A DNA stretch of 64,000 bases, taken from positions 992,001 to 1,056,000 of the forward strand of contig NZ_LSYT01000001.1 of assembly GCF_001602525.1 (NCBI RefSeq), written 5' to 3'. Under the pieces are notes generated by a model that saw nothing but the letters and a program-made list of their open reading frames with translations, ran no database searches and was not told where the DNA came from. The stretch comes from Flavobacterium chilense. Lineage in GTDB: Bacteria > Bacteroidota > Bacteroidia > Flavobacteriales > Flavobacteriaceae. The position numbers and the translations under genes are program-made. Below, piece after piece: positions 44,794-53,591 of the stretch. Every line of letters begins with the position of its first letter. Position 1 is the stretch's first letter.

Positions 44794-45270
44794 TCATACG
44801 TCATCTTCCTCTTCTTCTTCCTCTTCTAAGTTTTTAATGAATTTATCAAAGTTAGAACATATCTTCCTAATTGCATTAGGGTTTTCCATTGGGTTGCCTA
44901 AATCCATATAAATAAGAAATATTTTTTTACTTTCAATATTTATACAAAATTTATTACCTCCATAATCTGAAGCGAATGCAAGAAAATTTTTAGGAAGAAT
45001 ACCTTTTGTTATATTAAAGTTTAAATACACTTCTTCCATTGTCCAATCATCTATATTATCAAAATGATATTTTATAGGCATAAACCCGTTTATTGAAGTA
45101 TAAGTATCATAATCTTTCATATAAAACCTTTCTTTGACAGGAAAACCACCATTATATTTTAAATAATGTTTTTTAATTTCATCAGGTAAAATAATATCTA
45201 GTTGTTTTTCAAATTCTTTTATATCATTCTCATCAATTGACTTTGCGGTATTTATAAATAAATCAGCCAT
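44794..45270 (-). CDS. SMI1/KNR4 (SUKH) family immunity protein
   Basis: A 158-residue SUKH-1 protein, the most common immunity family for bacterial nuclease toxins. Signature parts are 'DIKEFEKQLDIILPDEIKKHYLKYNGGFP', the central 'YHFDNIDDW' and 'LPKNFLAFASDYGGNKFCINIESKKIFLIYMD'. The C-terminus is a run of Glu/Asp encoded by a GAA/GAG-rich microsatellite. It starts 15 bases after the WHH nuclease tip stops, and would neutralise that toxin in the cytoplasm. Confidence 0.9.
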   Translation of the reverse strand: MADLFINTAKSIDENDIKEFEKQLDIILPDEIKKHYLKYNGGFPVKERFYMKDYDTYTSINGFMPIKYHFDNIDDWTMEEVYLNFNITKGILPKNFLAFASDYGGNKFCINIESKKIFLIYMDLGNPMENPNAIRKICSNFDKFIKNLEEEEEEEDDV

Positions 45271-45285
45271 AATATTAATATTTTT

Positions 45286-45750
45286 TTATTTACATTTTAT
45301 TTTTTTAGGTTCTTTTCTCCAACCTTGCTCATATGCTTTCATTTTGGCTTCAAAAGTATCGTACTCTACTTTTAAATGTTCTGCAAACTGACTAGCTGAT
45401 CCTTTAGCTTCGTGTGGGGAAGTTGTTACTAATTGCATTGTAGTTTTACCTGTTGTTGAATCAAAATCATGAACGTGATGCCATGTATAACCTTTACCTT
45501 TCATTTCCGATTTACTAATTCCAGCTTCTTTATATGCTCTGGTAAAATCAGCATCCCTATCACCAGTCATAACAATTTCTACAATATTTTTTTGATTTCC
45601 AGTAACAGGAAATAAATCAGGGCTTCCTGTAAAGTCAACATTAGTTGGGAAATCTGCCATTAAACCAAATATGTCAACTAAGCTATTTGAATTAAAAACA
45701 TATCCGTAAATCCTCATACCGCCTTTTAATCCGAGTGGATCCTGGCTCAA
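45286..45750 (-). CDS. Orphan Rhs tip with WHH-type HNH nuclease
   Basis: A displaced Rhs C-terminus. It opens with the core boundary 'SQDPLGLKGGMRIYGYVFN' and 'LVDIFGL', after which a toxin domain with 'GYTWHHVHDFDSTTGKTTMQLV' appears, the WHH signature of the HNH/ENDO VII nuclease superfamily. The toxin reading frame is intact and ends 'KKIKCK'. The first codon here (45750) is TTG inside a larger decayed core region (45751-45935), and no convincing ATG start exists, so it is probably silent unless recombined onto an Rhs gene. Its cognate SUKH immunity gene follows 15 bases downstream. Confidence 0.75.
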   Translation of the reverse strand: MSQDPLGLKGGMRIYGYVFNSNSLVDIFGLMADFPTNVDFTGSPDLFPVTGNQKNIVEIVMTGDRDADFTRAYKEAGISKSEMKGKGYTWHHVHDFDSTTGKTTMQLVTTSPHEAKGSASQFAEHLKVEYDTFEAKMKAYEQGWRKEPKKIKCK

Positions 45751-45935
45751 GTACTGTCCTAAATCTGAATTATAATACCTAAATCTATTATAATATAAAG
45801 AGGTTTCTACATCTTCATATTGTCCTAACTGCCTAATAAGGAATAAATGATTTATCTCCCTTTATTCTCGTAAACCTCCATAAATATCATAATCTGTTTC
45901 CCTTATAAGGTTTACTTTATCAATGTAATTTTATA
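45751..45935 (-). pseudogene. Rhs core-end remnant, cassette B
   Basis: The minus strand encodes 'ETDYDIYGGLRE', then a TAA (45862-45864) and a compensating frame change, then 'RQLGQYEDVETSLYYNRFRYYNSD', in frame with the WHH tip. Compared with the intact Rhs DNA, one base is lost near 45862 and one is gained near 45835, so the segment is non-coding as it stands. Confidence 0.75.
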
Positions 45936-45996
45936 TCGCTTTAACCTATGAAGTTATATATATGGAGAATTTTTCAAAGCGCTACTTCTACTATAC

Positions 45997-46021
45997 AAAA
46001 CCCGCTAAACTAGCGGGTTTT
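45997..46021 (-). terminator. Terminator of the VgrG-Rhs-Imm26 operon
   Basis: AAAACCCGCTA and TAGCGGGTTTT pair perfectly around 3 nt, with TTTTG following on the minus strand. It separates the active operon from cassette B. Confidence 0.85.
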
Positions 46022-46040
46022 GTCGTTTTATTACGTTGGG

Positions 46041-46058
46041 TACACAAGCTAGAAGCTT
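46041..46058. repeat. Short repeat TACACAAGCTAGAAGCTT, copy 1
   Basis: Exact 18-base match to 43649-43666, placed between the Imm26 gene stop and its terminator. Confidence 0.7.
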
Positions 46059-46133
46059 CCAACATCGGGGAATAGCTTTTAAATTATTTAAAAGCTTTAA
46101 AAAATATATCAATGAATATGAAACATTCCTACT

Positions 46134-46619
46134 TTACTGAATATTTTTTATTATTCTATTTTCTAAATCAATAGGAAACCATACTGTCGAATATTCATAT
46201 TGTGTAAGTTCTTCCCTTGAAATTGATATTTCTTTTGCTGTACTTAAATCTCTTAATCTAAAATCACCATCCAATCCAAATGCCAATTTAAGATTATTAT
46301 AATTTGAATCTTTGTATTTATCATAATTTTCCGTTTGAGCAATTATCCTCCATCTCTTTTTAATGATGCCGTCCCAAAACACTTGCACAGGAGAAAACAT
46401 TATACCAGAGTTTACTATTTCATTTATATCTATTTTAGATGAGCTTATCTTATTGAATATTTCAACTAATACAGAAGAACTAGTTTCTATAACCCTACCA
46501 AATGCAAAATCTTTGTCTAAATCTTCGTCAGACAATTTTATTTTTAATTTCCAATCATCTTTTGGCATAAATAAGGGTATGCAAAATATTTCTCCAGGTG
46601 TAATTTTAAATTTGTTCAT
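46134..46619 (-). CDS. Imm26-family immunity protein
   Basis: A 161-residue soluble protein starting 3 bases after the Rhs stop, the standard place for the cognate immunity gene. The N-terminus 'FKITPGEIFCIPL' and 'DKDFAFGRVIETSSSVLVEIFN' match the Imm26 pattern (G-D/E-I-F-x-I-P-L ... FGRV), a beta-rich family that protects against nuclease tips. It should bind and block the GIY-YIG-like C-terminal domain of the Rhs protein. Confidence 0.8.
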   Translation of the reverse strand: MNKFKITPGEIFCIPLFMPKDDWKLKIKLSDEDLDKDFAFGRVIETSSSVLVEIFNKISSSKIDINEIVNSGIMFSPVQVFWDGIIKKRWRIIAQTENYDKYKDSNYNNLKLAFGLDGDFRLRDLSTAKEISISREELTQYEYSTVWFPIDLENRIIKNIQ

Positions 46620-46622
46620 AAA

Positions 46623-49600
46623 TTAGTGACATTTTATTTTATCGTATTCAGCTTTAAATGCTTTTCCTCTTGTATCTGTTCTTGTTTTATCGAAGGAATT
46701 AATTTTATTTCCCTTATTAGTAGTAGAAATTTCTTCTCCTATGATTCCTGTTTTAGTTTCATGTATTTCTATGTAATGTTGCTCATAAGCTCTCGCTTTT
46801 GCATAATCAATATCTTTATGCAAGTCAACTCTTACATCAGTTGCTGGATTAAATCTTCCATCATAAGTATGTTGAGCTAAACGCACTTCTGAATTTTGAC
46901 TTATACCTACATAATAGGGTTTTGCTCCTTCTATAGGAACGCCATTAACAACATCTGTTTTATTAAAGAGAGCATATACATCTTGATTAGGACCATAAAT
47001 ATCTAACCCAAACAGATCAACCCAATTATTAATATCATGCACATAGGCATAGAAATTCGGATTATTTCCTTTCAAACCTATAGGATCTTGGCTTAAGTAT
47101 AATCCTGTCTTAGGCGAGTAATATCTATATCTATTATAATACAAACCTGTCTCTACATCTTCATATTGTCCTAATTGTCTAAAAGGAATAAATGATTTAT
47201 CTCCTTTTAATTCTCGTAAACCTCCATAAATATCATAATCTGTTTCCCAAACGAGATTTCCTTTATCATCATAACTTTGTACAGGACGACCAATATAGTC
47301 ATTAATAATACTGTATTTGTTATCCCCTACAATCTTAGCAGAAGGAACAAAAGAACCTGCTTCATATACCCAAATAACCAAATTCTCGATTGGTTCTGGT
47401 TTATCATAAACTAAATCATCACCATTAACAATGAGTTTTGGTCTATCTTTTAGATCGTATTTCCATTCATGAATAAGAACATTGCCATCCCAAACATAAC
47501 GATTTATTTTTTGGTTTGCAATTTTTGCGGTACGTCTTCCTAAGGCATCATATTCAAAACTTATTATTTTTCCGTCAGGGTTGGTTACGCTTTCGAGCAT
47601 CCCGTTTGCCAGCCAGGTATAAGTCGTATCACCGCTTTGCCATTGTTCATGTTCCTGCTGTAATCTTGTTTCTTCGGTTTTGTTACCTGCAAGTTTATCA
47701 ATCCAGTTGGTTGCTGCTTCGAACTTTAAAGGTTCTGTTATGTTTCTTGGGCTTTTGTGTATTACATTACCCAGTTCATCGTATTTGTAATAATATTTTT
47801 CGTCTTGCAGTAGTTTACCTCCTTTACCATATTTTCGGTCGCTGCGATCCGAAGTTTTATATAAATTACCTACTGCATCCGGAGTTTTATATAATTCTTC
47901 TTTTCCATCATAACTGGCTTTGGCTAGATTTCCAAAGTAATCATAATCAAAATAGGTCATGCTTGAGGTCATCTGGTTCACGGCACTTCGCAGTTGTTGG
48001 TTGGTATCCCAGTTGTAATAACGGGATCCTGTGCGTTTGCCGTTTGCAAATACTTCCTGTTCTTTTTGCTTACCGCTGTTGTTATAGCTGGTTTTTATAT
48101 GTAATCCTCCTGTAGCAAAACGCTCTATTTCTCTGCCTAATTCATCTCGCTTTAGAGTGGTTTCCCAAGCCTGATGCTGTTCTTTGAGTTCGTTACTTTG
48201 TGCTTCTATACGCTCTAGTTGCCCTTTTTGGTTGTAATGTGTATTTATATTGGCGCCAAGACTGCTGCTTAAATTAATACGCTGTCCCAAAGCGTTGTAA
48301 GTTGATATAAGGGTTATACCATTTTCATTGGTATCGAGCTGTTGTTTTTGTGTTTCTTTTATAACTCGTCCTACAGCATCACGCTCCAGATAAATACTTA
48401 CGTTTTGATTGGTGGCTTCTACCAGTTGTCCGTTTTTATTGTAGGTATAGATTTCCCAGGTGCCATCATGATAATCTGCTCTGGTAATGCGTCCTAATGC
48501 ATCCTGCTCATATTCTGTAAACTTTCCGTTTCCGTGATCAATCCTTGTAACTTCTCCTGCCAGATTTCGGCTGTATTTTTTTACGATACCATCAAAAGCT
48601 GTTTCTTTTACAATATGTCCGGCTTTGTTGCGAACAAAATAATAGGCTTCGTTGTCTTCGTTTTTAATCCCTGTAAGCTGCTCCATCTTATCATAGTCAA
48701 AACGAACTTTTACTCCGTTTTGTTCTCGTGTAGCAAGACTTCCCATTGGAGTATAACTAAACCTGATGTTGTTTTTATTGTCTTTTAAAACGGTTACCTC
48801 ATCATAATTATCATAAGTAAATTCGATAACATTACTGTCTTTCTCTACAATTTGCTGTACTCTGTCGAGTGCATCATAGGTAAAGTAATCTGCCATTTGC
48901 ATTGGCGTATAAATCGCTTTTACACGACTACGGTAATCGTACTCCCACGATTTTAGTTTTTGGTTGTTTTCACGCCATTCGATCAGGTTATAACTCTGGT
49001 CATATACTAATTCAAGTTCATTATTATTTTTGGCAACGGTTGCTAATAATCCGTTGTGATAATAGCTAAAATGGGTGCTGGTTTTATCCGGTGCAATAAT
49101 GGTTTTAAGCTGGTGGGGCTTTTGTTCTTTGTACAAATAGATTGTTTTGTTTCCTTCGGGATCTATGGCTATCGATGGGCGGTTTTCGTCATCATAAAGC
49201 ATCATCTCTTCTGTACCGTCCGGATAAATTGTATTTGTTTTGTTCCCCATATCATCATAACTGAATCCCATGATACGACCTTCCTGATCTATCTCACGAT
49301 ACAGTTCCATAAACTCGGTATAGTCATAAAAAACGCTATTTCCCATTGGATCTTTTACCTGCGTTACCAGCTGACTTGGTTCGTAATAATAAGTTGTTAC
49401 GGCTCCATTGGCATCTGTAACCAGATTATACCCTTCCTGAGGATGGTATTCCAGCCAGCCTTCCTGCCAGCCTCCATCGCCCCAGGTATGTACACAACGG
49501 TTTTGAGCATCATATTCCCAATAGAAAGTTTGTCCGTTACGATCTGTTTTATTGATCATCAGGTGATTTTGGTACTCTATCATAGTTGCTTTTTGCAGCG

Positions 49601-50813
49601 CATCTATAATAGCCACCATATTATAGTTTTCATCATATTCATAGGCTACCAAAAGCTCGTCCTGTTCGGGCGTAACGAGTTCTAATTTCTGGATAAATCC
49701 GTTTTTGGTGCTTACTTTAATGGTTCTGCCTACTGCATCTATGATCTTATTTAAGCGGTGTCCTGTAAATTCAAAAATGATACAAAGTCCGTCGGGATTA
49801 GTAATTTGTGTAAGCTGGTATTTTTTACCGTCAAACAAAGTAAAATCATAAGATAATTTACTTTTATGATCATAAGCCTGATAACCTTCCTGGGTTCTTT
49901 TCAGGGTTGTTTTTTCCTGACGTAGATAGAATTCTTCTTCGGGCATGAGGGCAGGAAAAGCCACGATTCTGCCATCGTCCATACGAAGTCCCAAAGCATC
50001 GTCTTCCGGGTATAACTCTACTGCTCTGTCGTATATACAATGTACACCATGACCAAGCCATCCCACATATTGAGAATCTGAATACCAGTTACGTTCCCAA
50101 TTGAGAGTAACAGGGCTGGCAATATCAAAGTCGCTACCTTCGTAAATAACGGCTCCATTGATCAGGTTTACAGGCTCAAATCCGGCTTTACAGAGCAATT
50201 TACTGAGCTTGTTAGGCCCAATGGCACCTTTGAGAAATTTATTGAATGCTTTTTTTCCGAGTTTCATCAATGTACTAAAACCAATACTAGCTAATAAACC
50301 TGTAAGCATTCCTCCCCAATCCGGAGGGTAAGGCCCACCAACCATTACTGGTTTTCCGGTAGGAATAGGCAAGGAAAATGAAGTTGGGGCAAAAAGGGTT
50401 GGGGCAAACGGTAACATTTTCTTGCCTATTTTTGTTTTTCCTATGGACATCGATAACGGGATGCCAATGTCATTACAGGTCATCAGCATATGTCCTTTGG
50501 GGCTCATTCTGGTACTATCTGAGAAAACGGTTTGTGATGCAAAAAAATTCATGCTTTCGTGACCAATAATAGGTGTCATAAGCCAGGGTGGTGTAAACAG
50601 CGGAATATGCACTAACGGAATTATAATTCCACTGGTATCAGAGTTTCCACGTTTAAATCCATTTACATGTACGCTTGTACCTAAAAAGGGTACATAATCA
50701 AAAGGATCCATCACAATACCTATATACGGATGAAAGGGATTAAATGGCGGTAAGGTTGTAAAATGAATGTCTATACCTACTACAATGGTCAAATGATTAT
50801 CGGTTAATAACAT
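46623..50813 (-). CDS. Rhs polymorphic toxin with PAAR-like N-terminus and GIY-YIG-like nuclease tip
   Basis: A 1396-residue effector. The N-terminal ~200 residues are a PAAR-like, partly hydrophobic region ('PFNPFHPYIGIVMDPFDYVP', 'GKPVMVGGPYPPDWGG'). A DUF6531-type segment ('NLINGAVIYEGSDFDIASPV') leads into ~1000 residues of YD/Rhs repeats ('FTYDALDRV', 'YEYDALGRR'), which form the shell around the toxin. The core ends 'YLSQDPIGLKGNNPNFYAYV' and 'WVDLFGL'. The ~125-residue tip has 'VYALF', 'YYVGIS', 'RLAQH' and 'AYEQHYIE', fitting a GIY-YIG/URI nuclease. It is encoded between a putative adaptor and Imm26 and is probably delivered by the type VI spike. Confidence 0.9.
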   Translation of the reverse strand: MLLTDNHLTIVVGIDIHFTTLPPFNPFHPYIGIVMDPFDYVPFLGTSVHVNGFKRGNSDTSGIIIPLVHIPLFTPPWLMTPIIGHESMNFFASQTVFSDSTRMSPKGHMLMTCNDIGIPLSMSIGKTKIGKKMLPFAPTLFAPTSFSLPIPTGKPVMVGGPYPPDWGGMLTGLLASIGFSTLMKLGKKAFNKFLKGAIGPNKLSKLLCKAGFEPVNLINGAVIYEGSDFDIASPVTLNWERNWYSDSQYVGWLGHGVHCIYDRAVELYPEDDALGLRMDDGRIVAFPALMPEEEFYLRQEKTTLKRTQEGYQAYDHKSKLSYDFTLFDGKKYQLTQITNPDGLCIIFEFTGHRLNKIIDAVGRTIKVSTKNGFIQKLELVTPEQDELLVAYEYDENYNMVAIIDALQKATMIEYQNHLMINKTDRNGQTFYWEYDAQNRCVHTWGDGGWQEGWLEYHPQEGYNLVTDANGAVTTYYYEPSQLVTQVKDPMGNSVFYDYTEFMELYREIDQEGRIMGFSYDDMGNKTNTIYPDGTEEMMLYDDENRPSIAIDPEGNKTIYLYKEQKPHQLKTIIAPDKTSTHFSYYHNGLLATVAKNNNELELVYDQSYNLIEWRENNQKLKSWEYDYRSRVKAIYTPMQMADYFTYDALDRVQQIVEKDSNVIEFTYDNYDEVTVLKDNKNNIRFSYTPMGSLATREQNGVKVRFDYDKMEQLTGIKNEDNEAYYFVRNKAGHIVKETAFDGIVKKYSRNLAGEVTRIDHGNGKFTEYEQDALGRITRADYHDGTWEIYTYNKNGQLVEATNQNVSIYLERDAVGRVIKETQKQQLDTNENGITLISTYNALGQRINLSSSLGANINTHYNQKGQLERIEAQSNELKEQHQAWETTLKRDELGREIERFATGGLHIKTSYNNSGKQKEQEVFANGKRTGSRYYNWDTNQQLRSAVNQMTSSMTYFDYDYFGNLAKASYDGKEELYKTPDAVGNLYKTSDRSDRKYGKGGKLLQDEKYYYKYDELGNVIHKSPRNITEPLKFEAATNWIDKLAGNKTEETRLQQEHEQWQSGDTTYTWLANGMLESVTNPDGKIISFEYDALGRRTAKIANQKINRYVWDGNVLIHEWKYDLKDRPKLIVNGDDLVYDKPEPIENLVIWVYEAGSFVPSAKIVGDNKYSIINDYIGRPVQSYDDKGNLVWETDYDIYGGLRELKGDKSFIPFRQLGQYEDVETGLYYNRYRYYSPKTGLYLSQDPIGLKGNNPNFYAYVHDINNWVDLFGLDIYGPNQDVYALFNKTDVVNGVPIEGAKPYYVGISQNSEVRLAQHTYDGRFNPATDVRVDLHKDIDYAKARAYEQHYIEIHETKTGIIGEEISTTNKGNKINSFDKTRTDTRGKAFKAEYDKIKCH

Positions 50814-50816
50814 AAT

Positions 50817-52166
50817 TTAATAGGTGTTGCTTAATTGATATTCTTCTTGTATCTGTTTTGCAATTTGTTTGGGATTGTCTCTCCAGTTTTCTCCAAAAAT
50901 TGATACCATTCTACTCGAAACTGCTTCTTTTTCTGAATAATCAATTTTAGGTTCATTCTCTAAATAACTATTGGCTATAAAGGTAAAATTGACAATTTTA
51001 AGTGCTTCATCTGTAAGGGCATATCCATACTCAAAAGCATCGTTTAGAATTTCTGTATATTGTCCATCTTTCTTTTTAGCAGCCAGTAATAATGCATAAT
51101 TATAGCCATTGATTACCTGCATTTCCTGTTGTATTTCTTTGGCGATTACAACTTGTTGTAAAAAGTAATTTATGGCCAAATCAGTATTTCCTATAATACT
51201 ATAATGTGAGCCTTTGTAGACTAATAGTTGTATTAGAATTCCGGCAATATCCTGTTTCTCTTTATAAAATGGTGTTGTTATTTTTATCCCTTTATCCAAT
51301 AATTGATGAATAAGTTCTTTCTCGTCTTTAAACTGAAATAAGAAACTAGCGTAAATAAGATAAGATGAAGCCCAAAAACTGGTCTCTCCTGTGCTCTTAC
51401 TAATGTCGATGAGTTCATTACCTAATCTCTTTACTTTTTCCTGTTTTTTTTCTTTTGCAGCTTCTCCTATTTCAAACAGGCATTTTCTGTAGCGCACCTG
51501 TGGATCGTTTGGATTTCCCTGTGTAGCAATTTCTTTGTAGGCTTTATTAATTTCCTGATTTGGAATTTCTATAATGATTCCTTTTTCTTTTGCTCCGTTA
51601 ATTAGCTCTTTATACTGCTGTCGTTGCTGATAATCAAGAAATAAGAAACCTATGTTTTCCGGTAATAATGCTATAAGTTCTTTTATACTTTCATTTAGCA
51701 AATTTACATTGCTGACTTTTTTTATTAAAAAACTAACGATGAGCAGGTTGCCGTTTTTTGCTTCAAATTTTTTAAAACTTATAAGCATCCTGATGTAAAA
51801 ATCTTTAAGATTTTCGATGCTTAACTTCTCTATTTCGGGTAATATTTCTTTGAAAGTGGTAAAGTCTTCCCAGTTCCAATCTGGATTTTTTTTCAGGTCT
51901 TCTTCAAAGGTCAATATCCATTGTTCGATGATTGTGATGTAAAAATCTTTTTTATCCTCAAAATCAATAACAAAGGCTACAAACGAATCATCTGATTTTC
52001 CATAAGCAGATGATTCTAATCGAATAAAAGCATGCAGTAAAGGAAAATCATCCGTAGAACAAACCATACTGAATATTTTTGCTTTTGGTTGGTCTTTTCT
52101 GGTTTTATTCCAGATTTTTTGAATATTTTCGACTCTTATGGCTATAGGGTTGTGAGCATTATTCAT
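50817..52166 (-). CDS. Putative VgrG-Rhs adaptor, 449 aa
   Basis: I do not recognise a named family. The protein is soluble; residues ~20-200 have an alternating alpha/beta pattern with 'AKIFSMVCSTDDFPLLHAFIRLESS' and 'FVAFVIDFEDKKDFY', and the last ~230 residues are helical and TPR-like ('YRKCLFEIGEAAKEKKQEKVKRLG', 'GSHYSIIGNTDLAINYFLQQV'). It is locked between vgrG (8 bases) and the Rhs gene (3 bases), where other type VI systems encode effector-loading chaperones such as Tap/DUF4123 or EagR. An adaptor role is therefore inferred from position. Confidence 0.6.
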   Translation of the reverse strand: MNNAHNPIAIRVENIQKIWNKTRKDQPKAKIFSMVCSTDDFPLLHAFIRLESSAYGKSDDSFVAFVIDFEDKKDFYITIIEQWILTFEEDLKKNPDWNWEDFTTFKEILPEIEKLSIENLKDFYIRMLISFKKFEAKNGNLLIVSFLIKKVSNVNLLNESIKELIALLPENIGFLFLDYQQRQQYKELINGAKEKGIIIEIPNQEINKAYKEIATQGNPNDPQVRYRKCLFEIGEAAKEKKQEKVKRLGNELIDISKSTGETSFWASSYLIYASFLFQFKDEKELIHQLLDKGIKITTPFYKEKQDIAGILIQLLVYKGSHYSIIGNTDLAINYFLQQVVIAKEIQQEMQVINGYNYALLLAAKKKDGQYTEILNDAFEYGYALTDEALKIVNFTFIANSYLENEPKIDYSEKEAVSSRMVSIFGENWRDNPKQIAKQIQEEYQLSNTY

Positions 52167-52174
52167 TTTTGGTT

Positions 52175-53591
52175 TTAATTTAAATTTACAACTCCGCCTT
52201 TCACATTAGTCATTGTTTTACCATCTATGTCTACAACTTTTCCTTCTGCCAAAATTGTATTTTTACCTTTTATATTAATACTTGGTGCTTCATCAGTAAT
52301 TTGCGTATCACTTTTTATAGTAACCTCATCTGTACCTTCAGCTACTATTTTCTTGCTATCGACATTTACTTCATTTGTTCCGCTTATATTTACCTTTTCA
52401 TCTGCAATGAGGTTTATTTCTTTAGACTGTATGTCTATTTTGTTTGGTGCAAACAACGTCATTGTTCCATCTCCGTTAAGCATTACCATATTACCACTTG
52501 GATCTGTTGCAGTAAACGTATTTTTTTCTTCGTCGAGAACAAGTGAGGTCCCGCCACGGGTTGCAAAGCTTCTTTTATTGTTATCTTTTCCACCTCCGCC
52601 GCCGCTTTTACCGTGAAAAACACTACCTAAAATAAAAGGTCTGTTAGGATCACCATAACGAAAGTGTACCATGACGTGGTCTCCAACATCGGGTATAAAA
52701 ACCATTCCTCTATTTGTTCCTACTTTATCACTGCTCCCTGCATCCGGAGTCATAACACGAAGCCAGGCAGTTTTCATTGATGTGCCTTGCTGCCAAAGCA
52801 TTTGCACTCTGATTCTTCCTTTATTTTTTGGATCGGTATTGCTTTCTACAACGGCTTGTTGTGTTTGTGCAATTGGATACGCTACATCAGGTTCCGGCAA
52901 GCTTAATACTTTTGAAGGTATGGCTCTGAAGTTATTTTCGTATTCGCCCAAATGTGTCGCATAATGCGTAATTTCGGTGATGATGTAAGACCCAACTTCC
53001 TGGGTAATCGTATTGGTGTTTTCTAAAACACTTGATTGTATATTGACTATACTTCCTATTTTTAGTTTTGAGTTTTTTGTGGTCGCTGAAACATAATTGG
53101 TATCAGCAGCAGCACTTTCCTGTTTCTTTTTTAAGAAGGACTCTAAAACTAAATCATCTCCTGTACTTACTATTCCGTGTGTAAAGGCAGGTGTTGCAAA
53201 CACTTCCTTTGAACTCGAAAATGCTTCGTTACCTAATTTTGGTAAACCTGCTACTGTGTCTTTAGACTTTGCCGTATAGCGTTTATCAGCACTTTCGTTG
53301 TAGGTAAAAGCACTAAATTTATTAGGCACTGCCTGTACGGAGATTTTTAATTTTGAGATGTCACTATTATAGATTAACGGTATAGGACTATCAAAGCTTT
53401 TAGGTTTGCCGAAAATTAATTTTTCTCCATCATAATACAACCATTCATTGTATTGTTTTGCTAATCGCTGAATAAATTGAAAATCGGTTTCAAGATATTG
53501 ATTCTGATATTCCATCTTGCTGGTATATTCAGGATTTATATCATTTTGTAATTGTTCTCCTGCCCCATTTTTCACGACCTCTTTTACATAT
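52175..53591 (-). pseudogene. vgrG: VgrG, C-terminal part after a frameshift
   Basis: Encodes the C-terminal four-fifths of a type VI spike protein. It continues the gp27-like region ('YQNQYLETDFQFIQRLAKQYNEWLYYDGEKLIFG'), then the gp5 OB-fold ('NKGRIRVQMLWQQGTSMKTAWLRVMTPDAG', 'GDHVMVHFRYGDPNRPFILGSVFHG') and the beta-helix needle of repeating 'I.L.ADEKVNISG' strands up to the C-terminus. Independent translation could start only at GTG 53575. The frame is continuous with the 53584-53943 part if one base is restored near 53590. Needle, OB-fold and PAAR-binding end all look otherwise intact. Confidence 0.85.

Noticed and set aside
41944..46058. A CRISPR array or transposon as the cause of the repeats in the Rhs tip region.
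   Set aside because: The repeats are too few and irregularly spaced for CRISPR, and no transposase, terminal inverted repeats or target duplication was seen.
47516..49685. Long plus-strand frames of about 200 codons.
   Set aside because: They are antisense to the YD-repeat region of the Rhs gene; repeats with biased codons open the opposite strand, and the products look like low-quality hydrophobic strings.
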